This document shows, in pieces, positions 1 to 9,583 of a DNA stretch of 64,000 nucleotides. Made by a program: the position numbers and the translations under genes. Source of the DNA: Bacteroides xylanisolvens XB1A. Its GTDB lineage: Bacteria > Bacteroidota > Bacteroidia > Bacteroidales > Bacteroidaceae. The notes beneath the pieces were generated by a model that saw nothing but the letters and a program-made list of their open reading frames with translations, did not search any database and had not been told where the DNA came from. Position 1 is the stretch's first letter. Every line of letters begins with the position of its first letter. The DNA is taken from contig NC_021017.1 in assembly GCF_000210075.1 (NCBI RefSeq), forward strand, positions 3,297,736 through 3,361,735, written 5' to 3'.

Positions 1-63
1 CTTTTCTAGTAGAAAGATGAAATAAGTATTCTCTGAAAAGTTGTTTGTGTGGAATATTTACAG

Positions 64-71
64 TATATTTG
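64..71 (+). promoter_or_regulatory. Bacteroides-type -7 box
   Basis: TATATTTG matches the Bacteroides -7 consensus TAnnTTTG and lies about 50 bases before the ATG of the first gene. A TTTG at 44-47 could serve as the -33 box, though the spacing is short. Confidence 0.5.
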
Positions 72-121
72 TGTCGTAATAATCGCCCTACAAAACACAT
101 GCAGGACAAATAAATAAAGTA

Positions 122-2206
122 ATGAGAATAACACTGGTAAGAGACGATGGCAAGGTGAACACTATGCGTACGTTAAGAATTGAACAGCTCGTGGAGCAAA
201 TGAAAGTGGAAACCAAAACACAGCCTGTCTCAAAAATGAGAGAAGTCCTGCCTTTTATGCTTCCGGGTGATAAAAATGACTATGTACAGAAAGTGCCGAA
301 GCTGATACCTGCAGCCGCCTTTTTTCGCAAAGGCGGCATGACGACGATGAGTGAATACAATGGAATTGTGATGATTCAGGTCAACAACTTGTCCGGACGT
401 ATGGAAGCGGATGAAGTGAAAGAACGGGTAAAGGAGCTTCCGCAGACTTACTTAGCTTTCACCGGTTCTTCCGGAAAGTCCGTGAAAGTATGGGTACGCT
501 TTACTTATCCCAATGATCGTTTGCCGACAACTAGTGAAGAAGCGGAGCTTTTTCATGCGCATGCCTATCGGTTGGCAGTGAAATTTTATCAGCCACAACT
601 TCCTTATGATATCGAGCTGAAAGTACCTTCGTTGGAGCAATATTGTCGTTTAACTTTTGACCCGCACTTGTATTTTAATCCCGAAGCAATGCCTATTTAT
701 ATGAAGCAGCCTGCGGCTATGCCGGGTGAGGTGACTTACCGCGAACGGGTGCAAACGGAAACTTCACCGTTGCAACGGCTTGCACCGGGATATGAAAAGT
801 GTAATGCGCTTTCTGTCCTTTTCGAAGCTGCTTTTGCACGTGCGTTGGATGAAGAGACTGATTATCAACCGGAAGGAGACAAACAATCGCTATTGATTAA
901 CCTCGCAGGACATTGTTTCCGTGCCGGTATTCCGGAGGAAGATACAGTGCGATGGTCTCGCGCTCATTATCGCTTGCCGAAGGACGATACATTGGTTCGA
1001 GGAACCGTGCGAAATGTATACCGCACTTGTGAAGGGTTTGCGAGTAAAAGTAGTCTGTTGCCGGAACAATTATTTGTCATGCAGATGGATGAGTTTATGA
1101 AACGGCGTTATGATTTTCGTTTCAACCAGTTGACATCACAAGTGGAATGTCGTGAACGGAACAGCTTTAATTTTTATTTTCATCCGGTGGATAAACGGTT
1201 GATGGCAAGTATTGCAATGAATGCACATTATGAAGGGCTTAAGCTGTGGGATAAAGACGTGGTACGTTACCTGAATTCGGATCATGTGCCGGTTTATCAG
1301 CCTATCGAGGAATTTCTTTATGACCTTCCTCATTGGGATGGTAAGGATCATATCGGCGATCTTGCCAAGCGAGTTCCTTGCGATCATCCTCATTGGGCGC
1401 AATTGTTTCGTCGTTGGTTTCTTAGTATGATAGCGCATTGGCGTGGAATGGGAAAGAATCATGCAAATAGCACTTCTCCTATATTGATAGGTCCACAGGC
1501 TTATCGTAAGTCTACATTCTGCCGGTTGATTTTGCCTCCATGCTTGCAGGCTTATTATACGGATAGCATTGATTTCAGCCGGAAGCGGGATGCCGAGTTA
1601 TACTTGAATCGCTTTTTATTGATTAATATGGATGAGTTCGATCAGATTGGCATCAATCAGCAGTCTTTCCTCAAGCATATTCTGCAAAAGCCCGTTGTCA
1701 ACACACGACGTCCGAATGCTTCGGCTGTGGAGGAATTGCGTCGGTATGCCTCTTTTATAGGAACGAGTAATCATAAAGATTTGCTGACGGATACTTCCGG
1801 TAGTCGCCGTTTTATCGGTGTTGAGGTGACTGGAGTGATTGATGTGGTCCGCCCTATTGATTATGAACAATTGTATGCGCAGGCAATGGCACTGCTGCGT
1901 AGTAATGAACGCTACTGGTTTGATGAGAAGGAAGAGGCTATTATGACGGAGGCGAACCGGGAGTTTGAGCAGTCGCCGGCAATCGAGCAGTTGTTCCAGG
2001 TGTATTACCGGGTAGCGGAAGAGGAAGAAGAGGGAGAATGGTTACTTGCTGCAGATATACTTCAGCGGATACAAAAGGCAAGTAAAATGAAGATTTCTTC
2101 CGGACAGGTTAATTATTTCGGGCGTATTTTGCAGAAGCTGGGAGTAAAGTCATTCAGGAAAACACGCGGAGTTTATTATCATGTGGTGGCTGTTGGGCAA
2201 GGGTGA
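122..2206 (+). CDS. VirE_N/BT4734-like protein with VapE-like P-loop ATPase
   Basis: A 694-residue protein. The first ~180 residues resemble the BT4734/VirE N-terminal domain, a primase-related fold common in Bacteroides. The middle resembles virulence-associated protein E / DUF3874: Walker A GPQAYRKST near residue 457 and Walker B LLINMDEFD near residue 500. The C-terminal ~100 residues look like a winged-helix tail. Family knowledge links such proteins to phage or plasmid replication, where they act as primase-helicase-like ATPases, but this copy has no phage neighbours. The start at 122 keeps the family-typical MRITLVRD opening; a second ATG at 164 is possible. Cytoplasmic. Its role here is not established; the family assignment is fairly sure. 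Confidence 0.8.
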   Translation: MRITLVRDDGKVNTMRTLRIEQLVEQMKVETKTQPVSKMREVLPFMLPGDKNDYVQKVPKLIPAAAFFRKGGMTTMSEYNGIVMIQVNNLSGRMEADEVKERVKELPQTYLAFTGSSGKSVKVWVRFTYPNDRLPTTSEEAELFHAHAYRLAVKFYQPQLPYDIELKVPSLEQYCRLTFDPHLYFNPEAMPIYMKQPAAMPGEVTYRERVQTETSPLQRLAPGYEKCNALSVLFEAAFARALDEETDYQPEGDKQSLLINLAGHCFRAGIPEEDTVRWSRAHYRLPKDDTLVRGTVRNVYRTCEGFASKSSLLPEQLFVMQMDEFMKRRYDFRFNQLTSQVECRERNSFNFYFHPVDKRLMASIAMNAHYEGLKLWDKDVVRYLNSDHVPVYQPIEEFLYDLPHWDGKDHIGDLAKRVPCDHPHWAQLFRRWFLSMIAHWRGMGKNHANSTSPILIGPQAYRKSTFCRLILPPCLQAYYTDSIDFSRKRDAELYLNRFLLINMDEFDQIGINQQSFLKHILQKPVVNTRRPNASAVEELRRYASFIGTSNHKDLLTDTSGSRRFIGVEVTGVIDVVRPIDYEQLYAQAMALLRSNERYWFDEKEEAIMTEANREFEQSPAIEQLFQVYYRVAEEEEEGEWLLAADILQRIQKASKMKISSGQVNYFGRILQKLGVKSFRKTRGVYYHVVAVGQG

Positions 2207-2252
2207 TGATGAAATAATGCACGAGATGTGCATTTTATTATTTTATAATAAT

Positions 2253-2260
2253 TATCTTTG
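2253..2260 (+). promoter_or_regulatory. Bacteroides-type -7 box
   Basis: TATCTTTG, 27 bases before the ATG at 2288. It overlaps an in-frame TTG at 2258, which argues that the ATG and not the TTG is the start of the following gene. Confidence 0.6.
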
Positions 2261-2287
2261 CGTAATAACGTGAGATATACGAAGACT

Positions 2288-3412
2288 ATGATAAGAAATC
2301 CTTTTATAACAAGTGGATATGTGTCTGCTGATTATTTTTGTGACCGTCAGCAGGAAAGCGAACAGTTGGTACGCGAAGTGATGAATGGGAATAACCTGGC
2401 TCTTGTCTCTACCCGACGAATGGGAAAGACGGGGCTGATCCGTCATTGCTTTCAGTTTCCTGAAATTAAGCAGGACTATTACACCTTCTTTATTGATATA
2501 TATGACAGCCGGTCATTGCGCGACTTGGTATTTGCACTTAGTAAAGAGATTTTGGAAGTACTGAAACCTATAGGGAAGAAAGCTTTGCATGGTTTTTGGG
2601 AATGTGTGAAATCTTTGCAGGCCAGTATCTCTTTTGATGTGAATGGTATGCCTTCTTTGAATTTGGGATTAGGAGATATACAAGCTCCGGCTACTACGCT
2701 CGATGAAATTTTCCGGTATTTAGAGCAAGCGGATAAGCCTTGTTTGATTGCCATTGATGAATTTCAGCAGATTACCGGGTATGCAGAGAAAAATGTAGAG
2801 GCTACTCTCCGGACTTATGTGCAGCATTGTAATAATGCGCGTTTTATTTTTGCCGGGAGCCAGCGTCATGTGATGGGGAATATGTTTTTGACGCCTTCCA
2901 GACCTTTTTATCAAAGTGTGTCAATGATGCATTTGGAAAGTATTCCTTTAGAAGAATACATGCGTTTTGCATGTATGCATTTCAAACGTGCAGGCAAAGA
3001 AATGGAAGAAAGTGCTGTTACCACAGTTTATCAACAGTTTGAAGGAGTCACATGGTATATACAAAAAGTATTGAATACACTTTATGATATGACCCCGGAG
3101 CACGGAGTCTGTAAAGTGGAAATGGTGTCAGAGGCCATTCGGCAGATTATTGATTCGTTCAGATATACTTATTCGGAAATCCTTTTTCGTTTGCCGGAAA
3201 AGCAAAAGGAGTTACTGATTGCTATCACTAAAGAGGGAAAAGCGAAAGCTATCACTTCCGGTGCTTTCATAAAGAAATACAGACTGGCTTCAGCCAGTTC
3301 TGTGCAGTCAGCATTGAAAGGGTTACTGGAAAAGGATTTTGTGACCCAGGAAAAGGGAGTGTATCAAATATATGATCGTTTCTTGGGTATTTGGTTGAAA
3401 GAGAATTATTGA
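2288..3412 (+). CDS. Archaeal-type (PF01637) P-loop ATPase
   Basis: A 374-residue STAND/AAA-type ATPase. It opens with NPF and a DRQQE stretch typical of the archaeal ATPase family, then Walker A STRRMGKT at residues 41-48, Walker B CLIAIDEFQ near 155 and a sensor-like IFAGSQRH. The last ~100 residues look like a winged-helix domain (SASSVQSALKGLLEKDFV). Members of this family are found widely in Bacteroides as orphan ATPases; their substrates are unknown. The ATG at 2288 is preferred over the TTG at 2258 because the TTG lies inside the -7 box. It stands alone, with its own promoter and 120 bases before the next gene. Confidence 0.8.
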   Translation: MIRNPFITSGYVSADYFCDRQQESEQLVREVMNGNNLALVSTRRMGKTGLIRHCFQFPEIKQDYYTFFIDIYDSRSLRDLVFALSKEILEVLKPIGKKALHGFWECVKSLQASISFDVNGMPSLNLGLGDIQAPATTLDEIFRYLEQADKPCLIAIDEFQQITGYAEKNVEATLRTYVQHCNNARFIFAGSQRHVMGNMFLTPSRPFYQSVSMMHLESIPLEEYMRFACMHFKRAGKEMEESAVTTVYQQFEGVTWYIQKVLNTLYDMTPEHGVCKVEMVSEAIRQIIDSFRYTYSEILFRLPEKQKELLIAITKEGKAKAITSGAFIKKYRLASASSVQSALKGLLEKDFVTQEKGVYQIYDRFLGIWLKENY

Positions 3413-3497
3413 GTCGTTTTTTGTTTGTTGAAACGTGCTTTTCGATAAATCGCGTTAATAATTAGCTGAAACTACTGTCTGTTAATCAGTTTTATTG

Positions 3498-3505
3498 TAT
3501 CTTTG
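3498..3505 (+). promoter_or_regulatory. Bacteroides-type -7 box
   Basis: TATCTTTG, 27 bases before the ABC transporter ATG at 3533. It may drive the whole 3533-9583 run of co-oriented genes, whose gaps are short or absent. Confidence 0.6.
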
Positions 3506-3532
3506 CGGTCTTAACTTTTTTAATGGTAAATA

Positions 3533-5368
3533 ATGAAGGAATTTCTACAACTAATGCGACGTTTCGTGTCGCCTTATAAGAAGTATATCGGCTGGGCTAT
3601 TTTGCTGAATATTTTGTCTGCTGTATTCAACGTGTTCTCATTTACTTTTTTGATTCCTATTTTGAGTATTCTGTTTAAAACAGAAGGAGCGGATAAAGTA
3701 TACCATTTTATGGAATGGGGTAGTGGTGATTTAGCAGATGTTGCCAAGAATAACTTCTATTATTACATATCTCAAATGATAGTGGATAATGGTCCCACTG
3801 TGGCTCTTATTTTCTTGGGATTGTTCCTGATGGTGATGACATTGTTTAAAACCGGTTGTTACTTTGCTTCTTCAGCTGTGATGATTCCATTGCGTACAGG
3901 AGTGGTACGTGATATTCGTATTATGGTATATGCTAAGGTTATGCGTCTGCCAATGTCTTTTTTCTCTGAAGAAAGAAAGGGGGATATCATAGCCCGTATG
4001 AGTGGTGACGTGGGAGAGGTTGAAAACTCCATTACTAGTTCTTTGGATATGTTGATGAAGAGTCCAATCCTGATTATTATATATTTCGTGACATTGGTCA
4101 CCGTTAGTTGGCAGTTGACTCTTTTTACTATTATTGTATTGCCGGGAATGGGTTGGTTGATGGGAGTGGTCGGAAGAAAACTGAAACGCCAGTCACTGGA
4201 AGCACAGGCAAAGTGGAGTGATACGATGTCGCAATTGGAAGAAACACTGGGAGGTTTGCGCATCATCAAGGCTTTTATTGCGGAAGATAAAATGATTAAC
4301 CGCTTCACCAAATGTAGTAACGAACTTCGGGATGCAACAAACAAGGTTGCTATACGTCAGGCTATGGCACATCCGATGAGTGAGTTTTTGGGAACCATTC
4401 TGATTGTAGCCGTACTGTGGTTTGGTGGTACATTGATTTTGGGACAGAATGCAACCATCGATGCTCCGACATTTATCTTCTATATGGTTATCCTGTATAG
4501 TGTAATCAATCCGTTGAAAGACTTTGCTAAAGCAGGATATAACATTCCGAAAGGTTTGGCTTCTATGGAACGTGTTGATAAAATCCTGAAAGCAGAGAAT
4601 AAGATTAAGGAGATTCCGAATCCGAAACCGTTGAAAGGTTTGAATGACAAGATTGAATTTAAAGATATCTCTTTCAGCTACGATGGTAAGAGAGAGGTAC
4701 TGAAACATGTAAATTTGACAGTTCCCAAAGGAAAAACGATTGCACTGGTTGGACAGTCAGGTTCCGGTAAATCTACCTTAGTCGATTTGTTGCCACGTTA
4801 CCATGATGTACAGGAAGGTGATATTACCATTGACGGAACGAGCATCCGCGACGTGCGTATTGCTGATTTGCGTAGTCTGATTGGTAATGTAAATCAGGAA
4901 GCTATTTTGTTTAATGATACATTCTTCAATAACATTGCTTTTGGTGTGGAGAATGCGACAATGGAACAAGTGGTAGAGGCAGCAAAGATTGCCAATGCAC
5001 ATGACTTCATTATGGAGAAACCGGAAGGATATAACATGAATATCGGTGACCGTGGTGGAAAACTGTCCGGTGGTCAGCGCCAGCGTATCAGTATCGCCCG
5101 TGCCATCCTGAAGAACCCTCCGATTCTGATTCTCGATGAGGCTACTTCTGCATTGGATACCGAATCAGAACGTCTCGTGCAGGAAGCGTTGGAACGTTTG
5201 ATGAAAACACGTACAACGATTGCTATTGCCCACCGTCTTTCTACTATTAAGAATGCAGATGAAATCTGCGTGTTGTATGAAGGAGAAATTGTAGAACGTG
5301 GTAAGCATGAGGAACTTATAGAATTAAACGGCTATTACAAACGCCTGCATGATATGCAACAACTGTAA
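3533..5368 (+). CDS. MsbA-like ABC exporter, fused permease and ATPase
   Basis: A 611-residue half-transporter. Residues 1-~330 hold six predicted membrane helices of the type I exporter fold; residues ~360-600 are the nucleotide-binding domain. Visible motifs are Walker A GQSGSGKST (~406), signature LSGGQRQR (~510), Walker B ILILDEATSALD (~533) and the switch histidine in AHRL (~566). It should act as a homodimer in the inner membrane. MsbA-like members flip lipid A core or other lipids or peptides; the substrate cannot be read from the sequence. The deacetylase, glycosyltransferase, GtrA and LTA-synthase-like genes follow at once, so a lipid or lipid-linked sugar cargo is a reasonable inference. 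Confidence 0.9.
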   Translation: MKEFLQLMRRFVSPYKKYIGWAILLNILSAVFNVFSFTFLIPILSILFKTEGADKVYHFMEWGSGDLADVAKNNFYYYISQMIVDNGPTVALIFLGLFLMVMTLFKTGCYFASSAVMIPLRTGVVRDIRIMVYAKVMRLPMSFFSEERKGDIIARMSGDVGEVENSITSSLDMLMKSPILIIIYFVTLVTVSWQLTLFTIIVLPGMGWLMGVVGRKLKRQSLEAQAKWSDTMSQLEETLGGLRIIKAFIAEDKMINRFTKCSNELRDATNKVAIRQAMAHPMSEFLGTILIVAVLWFGGTLILGQNATIDAPTFIFYMVILYSVINPLKDFAKAGYNIPKGLASMERVDKILKAENKIKEIPNPKPLKGLNDKIEFKDISFSYDGKREVLKHVNLTVPKGKTIALVGQSGSGKSTLVDLLPRYHDVQEGDITIDGTSIRDVRIADLRSLIGNVNQEAILFNDTFFNNIAFGVENATMEQVVEAAKIANAHDFIMEKPEGYNMNIGDRGGKLSGGQRQRISIARAILKNPPILILDEATSALDTESERLVQEALERLMKTRTTIAIAHRLSTIKNADEICVLYEGEIVERGKHEELIELNGYYKRLHDMQQL

Positions 5369-5397
5369 TGCGGCAATTGTAATTTTTTGATAATGCA

Positions 5398-6201
5398 ATG
5401 ATATTATTAAGTTTTGATACAGAAGAATTTGATGTACCTCGTGAACATGGCGTAGACTTTCCGTTGGATGAAGCGATGAAAGTATCAGTCTATGGTACGA
5501 ACCGGATACTGGACTGCCTGAAAAAAAACGGGGTGAAAGCCACCTTCTTCTGTACAAGCAATTTTGCAGAAAATGCGCCGGAGGTGATGCGGCGTATTAT
5601 GGACGAAGGACATGAAGTGGCTGCGCATGGATGTGACCATTGGCAGCCGCAGGCTTCCGATGTCAGCCGTTCAAAAGAAATCCTGGAGCGTCTTACCGGC
5701 AGAACGATAGAAGGCTATCGCCAACCGCGTATGTTTCCCGTATCAGATACGGAACTTGAACGAATGGGGTATGTGTACAACTCCTCACTGAATCCCGCAT
5801 TTATCCCCGGAAGATATATGCATTTATCAGAGCCGCGTACCTGCTTTATGATAGGCAAACTACTTCAAATCCCGGCTTCTGTAACTCCATGGATTCGTTT
5901 CCCACTATTTTGGTTGTCTTGTCATAATCTGCCGATGTGGCTTTATCAAAGCCTGGTAAACCGGGTGTTGAAACATGACGGATATTTTGTGACCTATTTC
6001 CACCCATGGGAGTTTTATCCGTTGGGTGAACACCCTGAATTTAAAATGCCTTTTATCATCCGCAACCATTCCGGTAAAGGAATGGAGGAACGTTTGGATA
6101 TGCTTATCCGCAACCTGAAAGAAAAAGGCTACCCTTTTATGACTTACTCGGAGTTTGCGCAGATAAAACTGGCTGAACTAAATAAACCGGACGAAAAATG
6201 A
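5398..6201 (+). CDS. Polysaccharide deacetylase (NodB-homology)
   Basis: A 267-residue NodB-fold deacetylase. It starts straight in the catalytic strand with SFDTEEFD (motif 1) and has the metal-binding AHGCDHW (motif 2), a RQPRMF stretch and FHPWEF near the end, the pattern of the PuuE/DUF3473-like branch. No signal peptide is visible, so it probably acts at the cytoplasmic face. Its stop overlaps the start of the glycosyltransferase gene in ATGA, which implies translational coupling. Inference: it removes an N-acyl group from a lipid-linked amino sugar, in the way ArnD or NaxD act next to ArnC-type transferases. The exact substrate is unknown. Confidence 0.88.
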   Translation: MILLSFDTEEFDVPREHGVDFPLDEAMKVSVYGTNRILDCLKKNGVKATFFCTSNFAENAPEVMRRIMDEGHEVAAHGCDHWQPQASDVSRSKEILERLTGRTIEGYRQPRMFPVSDTELERMGYVYNSSLNPAFIPGRYMHLSEPRTCFMIGKLLQIPASVTPWIRFPLFWLSCHNLPMWLYQSLVNRVLKHDGYFVTYFHPWEFYPLGEHPEFKMPFIIRNHSGKGMEERLDMLIRNLKEKGYPFMTYSEFAQIKLAELNKPDEK

Positions 6202-7154
6202 TTAAATTGGCTATTGTATCCCCCTGTTATAATGAGGAGGAAGTGTTGGAAGAGTCAACCACCCGTTTGACAGCTTTGTTTGATGACTTGGTGGCGAAAA
6301 AAAAGATCAGCGCCGACAGTTTTGTGCTCTTTGTGAATGATGGCAGTAAAGATCGTACATGGAGCATTATTAAACAATTGCACCGGACGAATCCATATAT
6401 AAAAGGAATGAACCTGGCTCGCAACGTAGGACATCAGTATGCCATCATGGCCGGTATGATGACCGCTAAAGACTGGAGTGATGCCGTTATTACCATTGAT
6501 GCCGATTTGCAGGATGACCTGAATGCGATTGAGGAGATGATCGATGCTTATACACAAGGATATGATGTCGTATACGGGGTGAAAGTATCCCGCCAGGCAG
6601 ATCCGATGCTGAAACGTCTTTCCGCAACCGCTTTTTATAAATTACAGCACCGGATGGGAGTAGAGACAATCTACAATCATGCGGATTTCCGTTTTTTGAG
6701 TAGGAGAGTACTGGAACAGCTGTCTCATTATCAAGAACGTAATGTCTATTTGCGTGGTATTATCCCATTGCTGGGTTTTCCTTCTACTACGGTAGATGAC
6801 GTAATCCGGGAACGGACAGCCGGAACCTCCAAATATACAGTAAGAAAGATGTTCAGCCTGGCCTTGGACGGAATAACCTCTTTCTCGGTGAAGCCTATTT
6901 ACGGTATTGTTTATCTGGGAATTATATTTGTTTTTATCAGTATACTGATAGGAATTTATGTATTGTATTCTTTAATTTCGGGTACGGCAGAGCATGGCTG
7001 GGCATCTTTGATGTTGTCTGTCTGGTTTGTCGGTGGAATTGTTCTAATGTCAATAGGAGCTGTCGGGTTGTATATTGGGAAAATCTATAAAGAAGTAAAA
7101 CGTCGTCCGCTCTATAATGTGGAAGAAGTACTATACGATGACCAAGATAAGTAA
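6198..7154 (+). CDS. GT2 glycosyltransferase, ArnC/GtrB/DPM1-like
   Basis: A 318-residue family-2 glycosyltransferase. The N-terminal catalytic domain has VSPCYNEEEV, a DGSKDRT nucleotide loop, the metal site TIDADLQDD and HADFRFLSRR; two hydrophobic helices fill residues ~235-300. This is the layout of enzymes that move a sugar from a nucleotide donor to undecaprenyl or dolichyl phosphate at the cytoplasmic face (ArnC, GtrB, DPM1). It overlaps the deacetylase by 4 bases upstream and the GtrA gene by 17 bases downstream, so the three are likely made together as one glycolipid-building unit. The sugar is not identifiable from sequence alone. Confidence 0.92.
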   Translation: MIKLAIVSPCYNEEEVLEESTTRLTALFDDLVAKKKISADSFVLFVNDGSKDRTWSIIKQLHRTNPYIKGMNLARNVGHQYAIMAGMMTAKDWSDAVITIDADLQDDLNAIEEMIDAYTQGYDVVYGVKVSRQADPMLKRLSATAFYKLQHRMGVETIYNHADFRFLSRRVLEQLSHYQERNVYLRGIIPLLGFPSTTVDDVIRERTAGTSKYTVRKMFSLALDGITSFSVKPIYGIVYLGIIFVFISILIGIYVLYSLISGTAEHGWASLMLSVWFVGGIVLMSIGAVGLYIGKIYKEVKRRPLYNVEEVLYDDQDK

Positions 7155-7557
7155 AGCTATATTTGACAGGCATCCGGACTGGCGGGATAAGTTCTGGCAA
7201 TTCGTTCGTTTCGGAGTTGTTGGCACTGTATCCTCGGCTATTCATTACGGAGTGTATTGTCTGGTTTTACTGGTTGCAAACGCCAATATCTCTTTTACGG
7301 CAGGTTATGCCGTCGGATTTATTTGCAATTATTTCCTGACTACCTTTTTTACTTTTCGTTCCAAGCCCTCGTCTCGCAATGCGGTTGGGTTTGGCTTTAG
7401 TCATCTGATTAATTATCTGCTTGAGATTGGTTTATTGAATCTCTTCCTTTGGATAGGGGCAGGCGAACTTCTGGCGCCGATACTGGTGATGATAATTGTA
7501 GTACCTATCAATTTCCTAATTCTTCATTTCGTTTATATCTACAAAGGGAGAAAATAA
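7138..7557 (+). CDS. GtrA-family membrane protein (lipid-linked sugar flippase-like)
   Basis: A small four-helix membrane protein of the GtrA family: FVRFGVVGTVSSAIHYGVY, then FICNYFLTTFFTFRS, then two more hydrophobic stretches. GtrA proteins are thought to flip polyprenyl-phosphate-linked sugars made by GtrB-like enzymes, and the partner GT2 gene is directly upstream. An in-frame ATG at 7117 would lengthen the protein by seven residues; 7138 is preferred because it reduces the overlap to 17 bases and has a purine-rich stretch (GGAAGAAG) upstream. About 139 residues. Confidence 0.85.
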   Translation: MTKISKAIFDRHPDWRDKFWQFVRFGVVGTVSSAIHYGVYCLVLLVANANISFTAGYAVGFICNYFLTTFFTFRSKPSSRNAVGFGFSHLINYLLEIGLLNLFLWIGAGELLAPILVMIIVVPINFLILHFVYIYKGRK

Positions 7558-7603
7558 TTTTATTAAATCTCTTTCATTTAATTCATAAAAAGAAAAGGCT
7601 ATT

Positions 7604-9583
7604 ATGAAACGTTTTCTAAATCTTATTGTATATATACTTACGATACATGTTTCGGCTTTGCTGATCGCAGGACTGTTTCGCCTGGTACTTTTTATCTCAT
7701 CCTATCATCAATTGACTTCTGAAGCCTTGTCGGATAAGAGCCTTTCAATGCTTGCTTTTGTGCATGGTGTCTGGTTTGATAATGTGATCGGTTGTTACAT
7801 ACTTTTGTTGCCGCTGACAATTGCGGTGGTGTGTGGAGTCTGCAACTACTATGGGAAAGCATTGTTCCGTTTCTTCACAATCTTTTTCAGTGTGTTTTAT
7901 GGACTGGTCTATTTAATCAGTGCGTCGGACATACCCTACTTTGCCTATTTCTTTAAGCATATCAATTCTTCTATATTCGAATGGTTCGGTTATGCAGGAA
8001 CTACCGCCGGAATGATATTGGGAGAAAGTGCCTATTACTTGTCCATCGGATTATTCCTGCTCTTCTTGGCCGGGTTCATAGTATGGCTTGTCTGTCTGTC
8101 GCGTTATTTCCATCGTCGTAGCCTTACTATTTCCGCTTCGTTCCCATTTTGGAAGAGAGGAGTTGTGGTTCTGGTCGGAGCTTGTCTGATCGGTCTCTGC
8201 ATCTTTGGAATTCGGGGGCGTACAGGTTATAATCCGATCAAAGTGAGTGCGGCATATTTCTGTCAGGATGCTTTTCTGAATCAATTGGGAGTAAGTCCGA
8301 CTTTTAATCTGTTGACGAGTGTGATGGATGATATGCGTCCTGAAAATAAATACTTGCATCTGATGGATGAGCAGGAAGCCATAACTAAGGCGCAAGCTCT
8401 GCTCAACCGTCAGGGAGAGGTAGCTGTCTCACCGTTGGCTGTGTACAGACATGCTTCAAAAGCAGATAGTGTGCAGCAAGGTCGCCCCAATGTTGTACTG
8501 ATTATGATGGAATCCATGTCCAGTAAACTGATGAAGCATTTCGGGCAATCAGAGACGCTGACTCCTTTTCTGGATAGTCTGTATACCCGTTCTATTAGCT
8601 TCCGTAATTTCTATTCGGCAGGAATCCATACGAATCATGGTTTGTATGCCACCTTATATTCTTTCCCGGCGATGATGAAACGAAACCTCATGAAAGGCTC
8701 TGTCATTCCCCGCTATTCGGGACTGCCTACTGTCCTGAAAGAAAACGGTTATTATAACCTTTTCTTTATGACGCACGAAGGGCAGTATGATAATATGAAC
8801 GCTTTTTTCCGGACAAACGGCTATGATGAAGTGTTCTCACAAGAAAATTATCCGGCTGATAAGGTTGTGAATAGCTTCGGAGTACAGGATGATTTCCTGT
8901 ATGACTATGCAATTCCGGTATTGAATCAGCGGGCTGCCACCGGAGAGCCTTTCTTTGCTACTTTGCTGTCCATCAGCAATCATCCGCCGTATGTGATACC
9001 TCCTTTCTTCCATCCGAAAACGAGTGAACCCGAGACGCAGATTGTTGAGTACGCGGATTGGGCTTTGCGTAAGTTTTTTGAAGAGGCACGTAAACAGCCC
9101 TGGTTTGATAATACGATATTTGTGTTGGAAGGAGATCATGGCAAATTGGTGGGAGACGCCGAATGTGAGCTGCCGGAATCTTATAACCATATCCCGCTGA
9201 TGATTTACTCCAGCCGTATTCATCCGGAAGAGAAAAACACTTTTGGAGGTCAGGTAGATATACAGCCTACGATATTGGGGCTGTTGAATATTGATTATCT
9301 ACAGAATAATTTTGGAGTGGATTTGCTGAAAGAAGAACGTCCCTGTATGTTTTATACTGCCGACAATATGATTGTGGGACGCAATGATACGTTATTGTAT
9401 CTTTATAATTACGAGACGCAGCAGGAATTTACTTATCATATAGACAATGGCAAATTGAAAGCCGTTCCGATGGATGATCGCTTTTTGCCTTTAAAAGAAT
9501 ATAGTTTTTCCATGCTCCAATCGGCAGAGTTCCTTGTGAAGCATGGAAAAACGGTAAATTCTGTCCCTGTTACTCAACAATAG
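7604..9583 (+). CDS. LTA-synthase-like sulfatase-fold membrane transferase
   Basis: A 659-residue inner-membrane protein: about five hydrophobic helices in residues 1-200, then a periplasmic alkaline-phosphatase/sulfatase-fold domain at ~295-610. The metal/nucleophile region reads NVVLIMMESMSS and GIHTNHGLYATL with the likely catalytic Thr at 343; EGDHG near 509 supplies metal ligands. Known relatives (LTA synthase, OpgB, EptA) transfer phosphoglycerol or phosphoethanolamine from phospholipid to an envelope acceptor. Which group is moved here is unknown. It is last in the co-oriented run and its end overlaps the convergent ArnT-like gene by 14 bases. Confidence 0.88.
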   Translation: MKRFLNLIVYILTIHVSALLIAGLFRLVLFISSYHQLTSEALSDKSLSMLAFVHGVWFDNVIGCYILLLPLTIAVVCGVCNYYGKALFRFFTIFFSVFYGLVYLISASDIPYFAYFFKHINSSIFEWFGYAGTTAGMILGESAYYLSIGLFLLFLAGFIVWLVCLSRYFHRRSLTISASFPFWKRGVVVLVGACLIGLCIFGIRGRTGYNPIKVSAAYFCQDAFLNQLGVSPTFNLLTSVMDDMRPENKYLHLMDEQEAITKAQALLNRQGEVAVSPLAVYRHASKADSVQQGRPNVVLIMMESMSSKLMKHFGQSETLTPFLDSLYTRSISFRNFYSAGIHTNHGLYATLYSFPAMMKRNLMKGSVIPRYSGLPTVLKENGYYNLFFMTHEGQYDNMNAFFRTNGYDEVFSQENYPADKVVNSFGVQDDFLYDYAIPVLNQRAATGEPFFATLLSISNHPPYVIPPFFHPKTSEPETQIVEYADWALRKFFEEARKQPWFDNTIFVLEGDHGKLVGDAECELPESYNHIPLMIYSSRIHPEEKNTFGGQVDIQPTILGLLNIDYLQNNFGVDLLKEERPCMFYTADNMIVGRNDTLLYLYNYETQQEFTYHIDNGKLKAVPMDDRFLPLKEYSFSMLQSAEFLVKHGKTVNSVPVTQQ

